Positions 1 through 7,152 of a DNA stretch of 14,260 nucleotides are shown here, piece by piece. The DNA comes from an uncultured Variovorax sp. GTDB lineage: Bacteria > Pseudomonadota > Gammaproteobacteria > Burkholderiales > Burkholderiaceae. A program made the position numbers and the translations under genes. The number at the start of each line of letters is the position of its first letter. The stretch's first letter is position 1. The notes under the pieces are model-generated. The model was not told the origin of the DNA. It did no database searches and saw only the letters and a list, made by a program, of their open reading frames with translations. The stretch spans positions 1 to 14,260 of the forward strand of contig CAMLCW010000099.1 in assembly GCA_946478645.1 (NCBI GenBank), in the 5' to 3' direction.

Positions 1-1
1 C

Positions 2-22
2 GTGGTGCTCGGTGCGGCATGA
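2..22 (+). CDS. Possible 3' end of an upstream gene (partial)
   Basis: The first bases read in frame 2 as the short tail VVLGAA followed by TGA at 20-22. A hydrophobic Ala-ending tail just before an intergenic palindrome is what the end of a co-directional upstream gene would look like. Only six codons are visible, so neither product nor frame can be confirmed. Frame 3 is also open here, through to the TGA at 171-173, but it runs through the palindrome and has no coding character. Confidence 0.25.
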   Translation: MVLGAA

Positions 23-34
23 AAACCTGAACAG

Positions 35-149
35 CCGGACGCAGAGGACGCGAAGGACTTGCAAAGGACGCGAAAAAAGGAAATTCGAAAGATCTCATCA
101 TGAATTCCTTTTGCGTCCTTCGCGGAACCTTCGCGTCCTCTGCGTCCGG
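35..149. repeat. Long imperfect intergenic palindrome
   Basis: The outer arms, 35-56 and 128-149, are perfect 22-bp reverse complements (left arm starts CCGGACGCAGAGGACG). The inner arms, about 61-86 and 103-124, pair imperfectly around the shared AAGGACGC and GGAA-ATTC words, leaving a loop near 87-101 that contains AGATCT. The GGACGCGAAGG-type word recurs several times within each arm, so each arm is itself internally repetitive. The whole unit sits between the likely end of the upstream gene and the thioesterase start, and it contains no gene. RNA from it would fold into a strong stem-loop. It resembles the small dispersed palindromic elements seen between genes in Comamonadaceae, but copy number cannot be judged from one window. 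Confidence 0.8.
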
Positions 150-184
150 AAGTCCGATCCCGATTCCTTTTGACACCGCCTGAC

Positions 185-646
185 ATGAGCGCCACTTCCG
201 ACGACATCAACATCCGCTCCTACACGAGCCAGATTCCCTTCGCGCGCCATCTCGGCTTCGAGCTCACGAAGTTCGAGGGCGGCGAATCCGAGATCCGCTA
301 CACCGCCAAGCCCGAGCACCTCAACACCTTCGACGTGACCCACGGCGGGGCCTGCATGACGCTGCTCGACATCACCATGGCGGCGGCCGCGCGCAGCGTC
401 TCGCCCGAGAGCGGCGTGGTCACCATCGAAATGAAGACCAGCTTCATGCAGTCCTCGGTCGGCCCGCTGCATGCGCGCGGCACGCTGATGCACCGCACCG
501 CCACGCTGGCCTTCACCGAAGCCAAGATCTACGACGAACAGGAGCGCGTCTGCGCCCATGCCACCGGCACCTTCAAGTACGTGAAGCGCCGGCTGCCCAC
601 CGGCCCCGCGAGCGCCAACGAGATGCGCCCGCCATCCACCGACTGA
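185..646 (+). CDS. PaaI-family hotdog thioesterase
   Basis: This is a 153-residue hotdog-fold acyl-CoA thioesterase of the PaaI/YbgC-like superfamily, predicted to hydrolyse acyl-CoA (often aryl- or medium-chain-CoA) in the cytoplasm. The family signature is clear: N47 followed by T-H-G-G (residues 52-55) and the helix ACMTLLD ending in D62, where PaaI enzymes carry their active-site Asp. The later strands (VVTIEMKTSFMQ, then LAFTEAKIYDEQ) fit the fold, and length is typical. I chose the ATG at 185; a TTG at 170 is in frame but adds only five residues of no family character. Neither start has a recognisable Shine-Dalgarno sequence, which is unusual here because the other genes of the cluster have one. 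It is 28 bp upstream of the reductase, so the two are probably co-transcribed. The physiological substrate is unknown. Confidence 0.88.
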   Translation: MSATSDDINIRSYTSQIPFARHLGFELTKFEGGESEIRYTAKPEHLNTFDVTHGGACMTLLDITMAAAARSVSPESGVVTIEMKTSFMQSSVGPLHARGTLMHRTATLAFTEAKIYDEQERVCAHATGTFKYVKRRLPTGPASANEMRPPSTD

Positions 647-674
647 CAAAACCCGCCATCCACGGAGACCCGCC

Positions 675-1691
675 ATGCCCACGAACAAGCAGATCCACCT
701 CGACAACCGCCCCGAGGGCGAAGCCACGGCGAGCAACTTCAAGCTCGTGACCGCCGAGACGCCGGCGCTGGCCGAGAACCAGGTGCTCGTGCGCCATCAC
801 TACATGAGCCTCGACCCCTACATGCGCGGGCGCATGAACGACGCCAAGAGCTATGCCCAGCCGCAGCCGCTCGGCCAGGTCATGCAGGGCGGCACCGCCG
901 GCGAGGTGGTCGAGAGCCGGCATCCGAAGTTCGCCGTGGGCGACAAGGTCGTCGGCTTCGGCGGCTGGCAGGAGTACAGCGTGGTCGACGCCTCGCAGCC
1001 CGGTGCGCTCAAGAAGGTCGACACCACGCAGGTGCCGCTGTCGCACTACCTGGGCGCGGTCGGCATGCCCGGCGTCACGGCCTGGTACGGCCTGGTGAAG
1101 ATCATCGCGCCCAAGGCCGGCGACACGCTGGTGGTCACCGCCGCCAGCGGCGCGGTCGGCAGCGCCTTCGGCGCACTGGCCAAGGCGCGCGGCTGCCGCG
1201 TGGTGGGCATTGCGGGCGGCCCGGACAAGTGCAAGTACGTGACCGACGAGCTCGGCTTCGACGCCTGCATCGACTACCGCCAGCACCCCGACGCCAAGAG
1301 CATGGGCGCCGCGCTCAAGGAAGCCTGCCCCGACGGCATCGACGGCTACTTCGAGAATGTCGGCGGCTACATCTTCGATGCCGTGCTGTCGCGCACCAAC
1401 GCCTTCGCGCGCGTGGCGCTGTGCGGCATGATCGCGGGCTACGACGGCCAGCCGCTGCCGCTCGCGAACCCTTCGCTGATCCTCATCAACCGCCTCAAGG
1501 TCGAGGGCTTCATCGTGAGCGAGCACATGGAGGTCTGGCCCGAGGCGCTGGCCGAGCTCGGCGGGCTGGTCGCGAGCGGCAAGCTCCGGCCGCGCGAGTC
1601 GGTGGCCGAGGGCATCGAATCCGCCCCCGAGGCCTTCCTGGGTTTGCTCAAGGGCAAGAATTTCGGCAAGCAGCTGGTCAAGCTGATCTGA
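675..1691 (+). CDS. curA: NADP-dependent MDR oxidoreductase, CurA/YncB-like
   Basis: The 338-residue protein is a zinc-free medium-chain reductase of the leukotriene B4 dehydrogenase/curcumin reductase branch. It is expected to reduce the C=C bond of alpha,beta-unsaturated ketones or aldehydes with NADPH. It aligns along its length with E. coli CurA as I recall that sequence: LDPYMRGRM (46-54), the GMPG-TAW segment (130-137), the nucleotide-binding AASGAVGS (156-163), AGGPDKC (180-186), and YFENVGG (225-231). The C-terminal GKNFGKQLVK is also typical. Cys/His ligands for catalytic or structural zinc are absent, as expected for this branch. GGAGA lies 8 bp before the ATG. It sits between the thioesterase and the acyl-CoA dehydrogenase with short gaps, suggesting a shared transcript. 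The substrate is inferred only from family; curcumin itself is unlikely to be the natural one. Confidence 0.9.
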   Translation: MPTNKQIHLDNRPEGEATASNFKLVTAETPALAENQVLVRHHYMSLDPYMRGRMNDAKSYAQPQPLGQVMQGGTAGEVVESRHPKFAVGDKVVGFGGWQEYSVVDASQPGALKKVDTTQVPLSHYLGAVGMPGVTAWYGLVKIIAPKAGDTLVVTAASGAVGSAFGALAKARGCRVVGIAGGPDKCKYVTDELGFDACIDYRQHPDAKSMGAALKEACPDGIDGYFENVGGYIFDAVLSRTNAFARVALCGMIAGYDGQPLPLANPSLILINRLKVEGFIVSEHMEVWPEALAELGGLVASGKLRPRESVAEGIESAPEAFLGLLKGKNFGKQLVKLI

Positions 1692-1726
1692 CATGCACTG
1701 TTGAACGCACGGCAAGGAGGCCGCTG

Positions 1727-3367
1727 ATGGAAACGACGCACGAGGTGTTCAACCAGCCTGAACCGCTCACGGGCTACAACCTCTTCGAAACCCACCGGCC
1801 CCTGCGCGACGCGCTGAAGTTCAACGCGCCGCAGCTCGACGTGGCGCCGCTGCAGGCGTTGGGCGCCAGGCTCGGCGGCGCCGACATGCAGGCGCATGCG
1901 CGGCTCGCCAACACCCACACGCCCGAGCTGCGCACGCACGACCGCTACGGCCGGCGCATCGACGAGGTCGAATTCCATCCGAGCTACCACGCGCTGATGA
2001 CCGCGGCGGTCGGTGCGGGCCTGCACGGCACGCCCTGGCTCGGCGGTTCGGCCTCGCCGCACGTGTTCCGCGGCGCGGGCTTCATGCTCTTCACCGAGCT
2101 CGAGCCCTCCGTGCTCTGCCCCATCTCGATGACCTATGCGGCCACGCCCGCGCTGCGTGGCAACCCGGCGGTCCACGCCGACTGGGGCGCGAAGCTCGGC
2201 AGCCGCGACTACGACCCGGCGCCCGGGTTCGTCGGCGGCAAGCCCGGCGTCACGATGGGCATGGGCATGACCGAGAAGCAGGGCGGCTCCGACGTGCGCG
2301 CCAACACCACGCAGGCGGTGCGCGACGGCAGCGACGCCTGGGGCGAACGCTATGCGATCACCGGCCACAAGTGGTTCTTCTCGGCGCCGATGTGCGACGC
2401 CTTCCTGGTGCTCGCGCAGGCGCCCGCCGGGCTGAGCTGCTTCTTCATGCCGCGCGTGCTGTCCGACGGCAGCCGCAATGCGATCCGCATCCAGCGCCTG
2501 AAGGACAAGCTCGGCAACAAGGCCAATGCGAGCTCCGAGGTCGAGTTCCATGGCGCCGCCGCCTGGCTCGTGGGCGAGGAGGGCCGCGGCATTCCGCAGA
2601 TCCTCGAGATGGGCACCATGACCCGGCTCGACTGCGCGCTCGGCACCAGCGGGCTCATGCGCCAGGCCGTTGCGCTGGCCATCGACCACACGGTGCAGCG
2701 CAGCGCCTTCGGCAAGCCGCTGGTCGAGCAGCCGCTGATGAAGAACGTGCTGGCCGACCTCGCGCTCGAGAGCGAGGCCGCCACCGCGCTCGCGTTGCGC
2801 CTGGCGCGCGCCTTCGACCGCCCGCACGACGACCACGAGCGCCTGATGGCGCGGCTGCTCACGCCGGTCGCCAAGTTCTGGATCTGCAAGCGCGGCAGCC
2901 ACCTGGCGCAGGAGGCCATGGAATGCCTCGGCGGCAACGGCTACGTGGAAGAGGGCGGCCAGGGCACCATGGCGCGCATCTACCGCGAGATGCCGCTCAA
3001 CTCGATCTGGGAGGGCGCGGGCAACATCATGGCGCTCGACCTGCTGCGCGGGTTGCGCAAGGGCGATGCGGTGGCGGCGCTCGCGGCCGAACTCGCGCCC
3101 GCGCGCGGCCAGCATGGCGCGCTCGACCGCCTGGCCGACGCGCTGCCCGCGCGCATCGAGGCCATGGCCTCCGAGACCGAGGCGCGGCGCCTGGCACAGG
3201 ACGTGGCGCTCGCGGTGCAGGCTGCGCTGCTGGTGCAGACCGCGCCGGGCGCCGTGGCGGCGGCGTTCTGCGCCTCGCGCCTCGGCGGCGACTGGGGCCA
3301 TGCCTTCGGCATGCTCGGCGCCGGCACCGATTTCGACGCAATCATCGCGCGCGCACGTGCGCGCTGA
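1727..3367 (+). CDS. aidB: AidB-like acyl-CoA dehydrogenase
   Basis: This 546-residue flavoprotein belongs to the AidB subgroup of acyl-CoA dehydrogenases, longer than the usual 380-400 residues. The opening HEVFNQPEPL, the FAD/substrate region MGMGMTEKQGGSDV (177-190), GHKWFFSAP (213-221), RLKDKLGNKANASSEVEF (257-274), MTRLDCALG (298-306), CLGGNGY (400-406) and MPLNSIWEGAGNIM (422-435) all match E. coli AidB closely. E429 in the W-E-G motif occupies the position used as catalytic base in medium-chain dehydrogenases. E. coli AidB is part of the Ada response to alkylation, binds DNA and has weak isovaleryl-CoA dehydrogenase activity. Here the neighbours are metabolic genes and no Ada-type gene is present, so a catabolic role is at least as likely. 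A strong AAGGAGG Shine-Dalgarno lies 6 bp before the chosen ATG; longer in-frame starts would overlap the reductase gene out of frame. Confidence 0.9.
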   Translation: METTHEVFNQPEPLTGYNLFETHRPLRDALKFNAPQLDVAPLQALGARLGGADMQAHARLANTHTPELRTHDRYGRRIDEVEFHPSYHALMTAAVGAGLHGTPWLGGSASPHVFRGAGFMLFTELEPSVLCPISMTYAATPALRGNPAVHADWGAKLGSRDYDPAPGFVGGKPGVTMGMGMTEKQGGSDVRANTTQAVRDGSDAWGERYAITGHKWFFSAPMCDAFLVLAQAPAGLSCFFMPRVLSDGSRNAIRIQRLKDKLGNKANASSEVEFHGAAAWLVGEEGRGIPQILEMGTMTRLDCALGTSGLMRQAVALAIDHTVQRSAFGKPLVEQPLMKNVLADLALESEAATALALRLARAFDRPHDDHERLMARLLTPVAKFWICKRGSHLAQEAMECLGGNGYVEEGGQGTMARIYREMPLNSIWEGAGNIMALDLLRGLRKGDAVAALAAELAPARGQHGALDRLADALPARIEAMASETEARRLAQDVALAVQAALLVQTAPGAVAAAFCASRLGGDWGHAFGMLGAGTDFDAIIARARAR

Positions 3368-3422
3368 GCACGCCTCTGCACCAACACCCGCGGCATCCGC
3401 CGTACACAAGGAAGGAACCCCG

Positions 3423-4361
3423 ATGGCCGAACTCATCCTGCACCACTACAACACCTCGCCGTTCTCCGAAAAGGTCCGGCTCATCCTCGGCGCCAAGAAG
3501 CTGCCGTGGAAGTCGGTGCTGATCCCGGCCATCATGCCCAAGCCCGAGGTGGAGGTACTCACCGGCGGCTACCGCAAAACGCCGTTCCTGCAGATCGGTG
3601 CCGACATGTACTGCGACACCGCGCTCATCGCCGACGTGCTCGAACACCTGCAGCCCGAGCCCTCGCTCTATCCCGAGCCCGAGAAGGGCATGTCGCGCAT
3701 CCTCGCGCAATGGGCCGACAGTACGCTGTTCTGGGCCGCCATGGCCTGGAACATGCAGCCGCGCGGCGTGGCCGAGGTGTTCGCCAAGGCGCCGCCCGAA
3801 GCGGCCAAGGCCTTCGGCGAAGACCGCGGCAAGATGAGCGCCGGCAACATGACGCGGCTGCGCCCGGCCGATGCCACCAGCGCCTACAAGTCGTACCTGC
3901 GCCGCCTGTCCGACATGCTCGACGACAAGCCCTTCCTGCTCGGCGAGGCGCCCTGCATTGCCGACTTCTCGGCCTACCATCCGCTCTGGTACACGCGCCG
4001 CATCGACGCCGTGCGCGGCATCCTCGACCTGACGCCCGCCGTGGTCGACTGGATGGACCGCATGGCCGCGATCGGCCACGGCACGATCGAGAAGTCGAGC
4101 GCCGACGAGGCGATCGCCGTGGCCAAGGCCGCCGTGCCGCACACGCTGCTGACCGACAGCACCTTCCAGGACGACCATGGCATTGCGCTCGGCAGCGCCG
4201 TCACCGTGCGCGCCGAGAGCTTCGGCCTCGAGGAAACCCCGGGCACGCTGGTGGCGGCCACGCGCACGCACTACACGCTCGAGCGCAGCAGCGAGCGCGT
4301 CGGCACGGTGCATGTGCACTTTCCGCGCATCGGCTACGTGCTGAAGAAAGCTGAGGCCTGA
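3423..4361 (+). CDS. Glutathione S-transferase family protein with C-terminal extension
   Basis: The 312-residue protein begins with a thioredoxin-like GST N-domain (about 3-80). It carries S12-P-F-S at the usual catalytic-residue position, the cis-proline motif T53-P54, and D65-T66 where GSTs bind the glutathione gamma-glutamyl group. An all-helical C-domain follows (about 90-220), with the conserved C-I-A-D (178-181) capping box. Ordinary GSTs end near residue 220. This one continues for about 90 residues, ending in a strand-rich stretch (about 254-308: ALGSAVTVRAESFG, TLVAATRTHYTLER, VGTVHVHFPRIGYVL) that looks like a small beta domain. It probably conjugates or isomerises electrophilic intermediates with glutathione in the cytoplasm. 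AAGGAAGGAA precedes the ATG, and the gene lies 55 bp after the acyl-CoA dehydrogenase. The extension's function is unknown. Confidence 0.87.
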   Translation: MAELILHHYNTSPFSEKVRLILGAKKLPWKSVLIPAIMPKPEVEVLTGGYRKTPFLQIGADMYCDTALIADVLEHLQPEPSLYPEPEKGMSRILAQWADSTLFWAAMAWNMQPRGVAEVFAKAPPEAAKAFGEDRGKMSAGNMTRLRPADATSAYKSYLRRLSDMLDDKPFLLGEAPCIADFSAYHPLWYTRRIDAVRGILDLTPAVVDWMDRMAAIGHGTIEKSSADEAIAVAKAAVPHTLLTDSTFQDDHGIALGSAVTVRAESFGLEETPGTLVAATRTHYTLERSSERVGTVHVHFPRIGYVLKKAEA

Positions 4362-4473
4362 AGGCCTGACCGGGCGCCTTCGCGGGCACCTTCGTGACTG
4401 CGCCGGTGCGCGTTCCGTATTTCAATAGCGCCTCCAACTCCAGAGACATTCAACGCAAGAAGGACACCGGCAA

Positions 4474-5379
4474 ATGATTCAAGACTTCCAGGGCAAGACC
4501 GCCGTTCTCACCGGTGCGGGCTCCGGCTTCGGCCTCGAATGCGCACGCATCGGCGCGGCGCGCGGCATGAACCTCGTCTTGGTCGACGTGCAGCAGGACG
4601 CACTCGACAAGGCCCGCGCCGAGGCCGAGGCGGCCGGCGTGCAGGTGCTCGCGCGCAAGGTCGACGTGTCGGACGCGGCCCAGATGGAGGCGCTGGCCGC
4701 CGCCGTGAAGGAGCGCTTCGGTGCGCCGCATTTCGTCTTCAACAACGCCGGCGTGGGCGCGGGCGGCCTGGTGTGGGAGAACACCGTGGCCGACTGGGAA
4801 TGGGTGCTCGGCGTCGATTTGTGGGGCGTGATCCACGGCGTGCGCCTGTTCACGCCGATGATGCTCGAGGCCGCCGCCAAGGACCCGGCCTGGCGCGGCC
4901 ACATCACCAACACCGCCAGCATGGCCGGCCTGCTCACGCCGCCGAACATGGGCATCTACAACGCCGCCAAGGCCGCCGTGGTGAGCCTGACCGAGACGCT
5001 CTACCAGGACCTGAACCTCGTGACCGACCAGATCGGCGCCAGCCTGCTGTGCCCGTACTTCGTGCCGACCGGCATCACGAGCAGCGAACGCAACCGCCCC
5101 AACGCGCCCAAGGAAAGCGAACTTACCAAGAGCCAACTCATCGGCCAGGCCATGAGCAACAAGGCCGTGAGCAGCGGCAAGATCAGCGCGGCCGAGGTGT
5201 CGGCGAAGGTGTTCGACGCCATCAGCGCCAACCAGTTCTACGTGTTCAGCCATCCCAAGGCGCTTGGCAACGTGAAGAGCCGCATGGAGAACATCGTCTC
5301 GATCACCAACCCGGCCGATCCCTTCCTCGAGCGGCCCGAGATCGGGCAGAAGCTGCGCGAGCAGCTGCGCGCGGGTTGA
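4474..5379 (+). CDS. Short-chain dehydrogenase/reductase (SDR)
   Basis: This is a 301-residue classical SDR: the cofactor loop TGAGSGFG (13-20), NNAG (90-93), and the catalytic S149, Y162 and K166 (Y-N-A-A-K). D38 at the end of the second beta strand (VLVDV) favours NAD(H) over NADP(H). It should oxidise or reduce a hydroxyl/keto group on a small or acyl substrate. The C-terminal 100 residues (after PYFVPTG, 194-200) are longer than in the minimal 250-residue SDRs and probably form the substrate cap. AAGAAGGA lies about 10 bp upstream of the ATG. The 112-bp gap to the GST gene is larger than others in the cluster, so an internal promoter is possible, though I see no convincing -35/-10 pair. 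It ends tail-to-tail with azoR1, 21 bp apart. Confidence 0.88.
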   Translation: MIQDFQGKTAVLTGAGSGFGLECARIGAARGMNLVLVDVQQDALDKARAEAEAAGVQVLARKVDVSDAAQMEALAAAVKERFGAPHFVFNNAGVGAGGLVWENTVADWEWVLGVDLWGVIHGVRLFTPMMLEAAAKDPAWRGHITNTASMAGLLTPPNMGIYNAAKAAVVSLTETLYQDLNLVTDQIGASLLCPYFVPTGITSSERNRPNAPKESELTKSQLIGQAMSNKAVSSGKISAAEVSAKVFDAISANQFYVFSHPKALGNVKSRMENIVSITNPADPFLERPEIGQKLREQLRAG

Positions 5380-5400
5380 ACTGAATTCGCTCGTTTCGCC

Positions 5401-6069
5401 TCACGACGCCTGCAGCGCGCGCACCAGCGTCTCGATGCGCGCGAGCGCCGCATCCATCGACCGCGCGAGCTCGTCGTCGCGGTCCTCGGCATGCTCGACC
5501 GCCACGCTGTGGACCTCGGTGAGCCCGAGCAGCGCGAGCGGGCTCGCGATGCCGGGCGTCAGCAGGTCGCGATCTGCCTGCCAGCCGCCCGGTGCGTAGC
5601 CGCTGCTGCCGCACGAGGTCAGCAGCACCGTCCGGCGATGGCGCTCGGCCAGCAGCGGCACATAGGGGTTGTCGCGCGCGCGGTCGTAGTCGAAGGTGGC
5701 GCCGATCCGCACCACGTTGTCGATCCATGCCTTGAGCGGCGCCGGCATGCCGAAGTTGTACATCGGCACGCCGATCACCAGCAGGTCGGCGCGCCGGATC
5801 TCGCCGATGAGCGCGTCGCTTTCCGCCAGCACCGCGTCCATCCACGGCTCGCGCTCGGCCGCCGGCGTGTAGCCCGCGGCAATCCATTCGCCCGTGATGC
5901 TCGCGGGCGGTGCGGCGCCGATGTCGCGGTAGATCACCTCGTCGTCGGGGCGTGCGGCGCGCCACGCGCTCACGAAGTGGTGGCCGAGCCGGCGCGAATG
6001 CGAGCCGTGCGGATGGGTGCCCGAGCGGCCGGGGCGGGCGCTGGCGTCGATGTGGAGCAGGGTGGCCAT
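5401..6069 (-). CDS. azoR: FMN-dependent NAD(P)H oxidoreductase, AzoR-like (copy 1)
   Basis: This 222-residue flavodoxin-fold protein is of the AzoR/NQO type, predicted to use FMN and NAD(P)H for two-electron reduction of quinones, azo or nitro compounds. The N-terminal HIDASARPGRSG (6-17) is the FMN-phosphate loop. PMYNF (102-106) contacts the flavin, followed by PAPLKAWIDNVVR, and TSCGSSGY (151-158) is the second flavin loop. All are standard for the family, as is the length. GGAGAAC precedes the ATG. The gene is divergent from lysR1, and a candidate promoter lies about 60-85 bp upstream. A clear paralogue occurs at 10500-11210 with nearly the same N-terminal loop and the same type of neighbouring regulator. 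The true acceptor is unknown. Confidence 0.87.
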   Translation of the reverse strand: MATLLHIDASARPGRSGTHPHGSHSRRLGHHFVSAWRAARPDDEVIYRDIGAAPPASITGEWIAAGYTPAAEREPWMDAVLAESDALIGEIRRADLLVIGVPMYNFGMPAPLKAWIDNVVRIGATFDYDRARDNPYVPLLAERHRRTVLLTSCGSSGYAPGGWQADRDLLTPGIASPLALLGLTEVHSVAVEHAEDRDDELARSMDAALARIETLVRALQAS

Positions 6070-6127
6070 GGTCGTTCTCCGATGTGGGTGGATGAAGGAA
6101 ATTCAGCTGACTCTTGACATGCCTTGC

Positions 6128-6167
6128 AATCTACCGAAGCATGCGAAGCGTCACAAACGACGATTTC
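6128..6167 (-). promoter_or_regulatory. Predicted azoR1 promoter with overlapping LysR-type operator
   Basis: On the minus strand the shared spacer reads GAAATCGTCGTTTGTG (6167-6152), then a -35 candidate TTGTGA (6156-6151), a 17-bp spacer and a -10 candidate TAGATT (6133-6128). The predicted start is near 6120, giving a leader of about 50 nt. The same box, spacer and -10 occur upstream of azoR2, with 13 of 16 box bases identical. Overlap of the box with the -35 fits control by the divergent LysR protein. On the plus strand a perfect TTGACA lies at 6114-6119, but no good -10 follows it, so the lysR1 promoter is unresolved. Confidence 0.55.
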
Positions 6168-6195
6168 TTTTCGCTGCTGAAAAATCTATTCATCC

Positions 6196-7101
6196 ATGGC
6201 CTCGCTGCACCCCCTCCCGCCACTGGCCGCGCTGCGCGCCTTCGAGGCCGCCGCACGGCACTGCAGCGCCAAGCGCGCGGCCAACGAGCTCTCGGTCACG
6301 CCCACGGCCATCAGTCACCAGGTGCGGCAACTCGAAGAATCGCTGGGCGTGGCGCTCTTCATCCGCCAGCCGCGTCAATTGGTGCTGACGCCGCAGGGGC
6401 GTGAACTGCAAGGCGTGCTCAGCGAATCCTTCGGCGCTATCGCGCAGGCCGTGGCCCGGCTGCGCGCACCGCCCGCGCGCAGCGCGATCACCTTGTCGAC
6501 CACGCCCGCCGTGGCCGCGCGCTGGCTGCTGCCGCGCGTGGGCACCCTGCGCGCACGGCATCCGAAGCTCGACCTGCGCATCCATGCCTCGCACGAGGCG
6601 GTTGCGCTCGACGGCATCACGGCCGACGTCTCGATCCGCTACGGCAACGGCCAGTGGCCGGGCCTCGTGGCCGAGAAGCTCTTCGACACCGTCTTCGCGC
6701 CAGCCTGCAGCCCGGCGCTCAAGCTGCGCCGCCCGGCCGACCTCGTGAAGCACACGCTGCTGCATTTCGCGGTGCCGAACAGCAGGAACCAGCCGGGCAC
6801 CTGGGTCGCATGGCAGCAGGCGGCCCAGGTGCCGGGCCTCGACGTGACGGCCGGCCCCGTGTTCTCCGACGAGACCCACACCGTCTCGGCCGCGCTGCAG
6901 GGCCAAGGCGTGGCGCTGATGGGCCTGGCACTCATCGCCGACGAACTGCGCGCGGGCAACCTGGTGCAGCCCTTCGGGCCGGTGCTACAGGGATCGGCGT
7001 TCCACCTCGTGTGCCCGCAGGCGCGGCGCGACGATCCGAGCGTGGCGGCGGTGTTCGAGTGGGTGAAGGGGTTGTCGCCGCTGGACGGCGCCATGCCCTG
7101 A
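6196..7101 (+). CDS. LysR-family regulator, GcvA-like (lysR1)
   Basis: This 301-residue transcription factor has an N-terminal winged helix-turn-helix (about 8-66; FEAAARHCSAKRAANELSVT then AISHQVRQLE) and a periplasmic-binding-protein-like effector domain (about 90-295). The segments SVTPTAISHQVRQLE, LFIRQPRQLVLTPQG and VFSDETHT are those of the GcvA subgroup. An in-frame TGA at 6178-6180 fixes the start at the ATG at 6196; no obvious Shine-Dalgarno precedes it. It is divergent from azoR1 and most likely controls that gene in response to a small ligand. It shares subgroup, layout and many blocks (for example DE-T-HxxxAAL and VQPFGPVL) with lysR2. The effector is unknown. An ABC ATPase gene follows 51 bp downstream on the same strand. 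Confidence 0.9.
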   Translation: MASLHPLPPLAALRAFEAAARHCSAKRAANELSVTPTAISHQVRQLEESLGVALFIRQPRQLVLTPQGRELQGVLSESFGAIAQAVARLRAPPARSAITLSTTPAVAARWLLPRVGTLRARHPKLDLRIHASHEAVALDGITADVSIRYGNGQWPGLVAEKLFDTVFAPACSPALKLRRPADLVKHTLLHFAVPNSRNQPGTWVAWQQAAQVPGLDVTAGPVFSDETHTVSAALQGQGVALMGLALIADELRAGNLVQPFGPVLQGSAFHLVCPQARRDDPSVAAVFEWVKGLSPLDGAMP

Positions 7102-7152
7102 GCCGCGGCAGCGACACAATGGCGTCCACTGCCGTGCCGATGCGCCATTCCC

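Noticed and set aside
1439..3436. Very long minus-strand open frame opposite the acyl-CoA dehydrogenase
   Set aside because: It is rich in Arg/Ala/His/Gly/Glu of the kind produced by reading high-GC coding DNA in the wrong frame. It has no motif, and it lies opposite a strong AidB-like gene.
6114..6142. sigma-70 promoter for lysR1 starting from the perfect TTGACA at 6114
   Set aside because: No acceptable -10 hexamer lies 15-19 bp downstream, so it is mentioned only as a possible -35.
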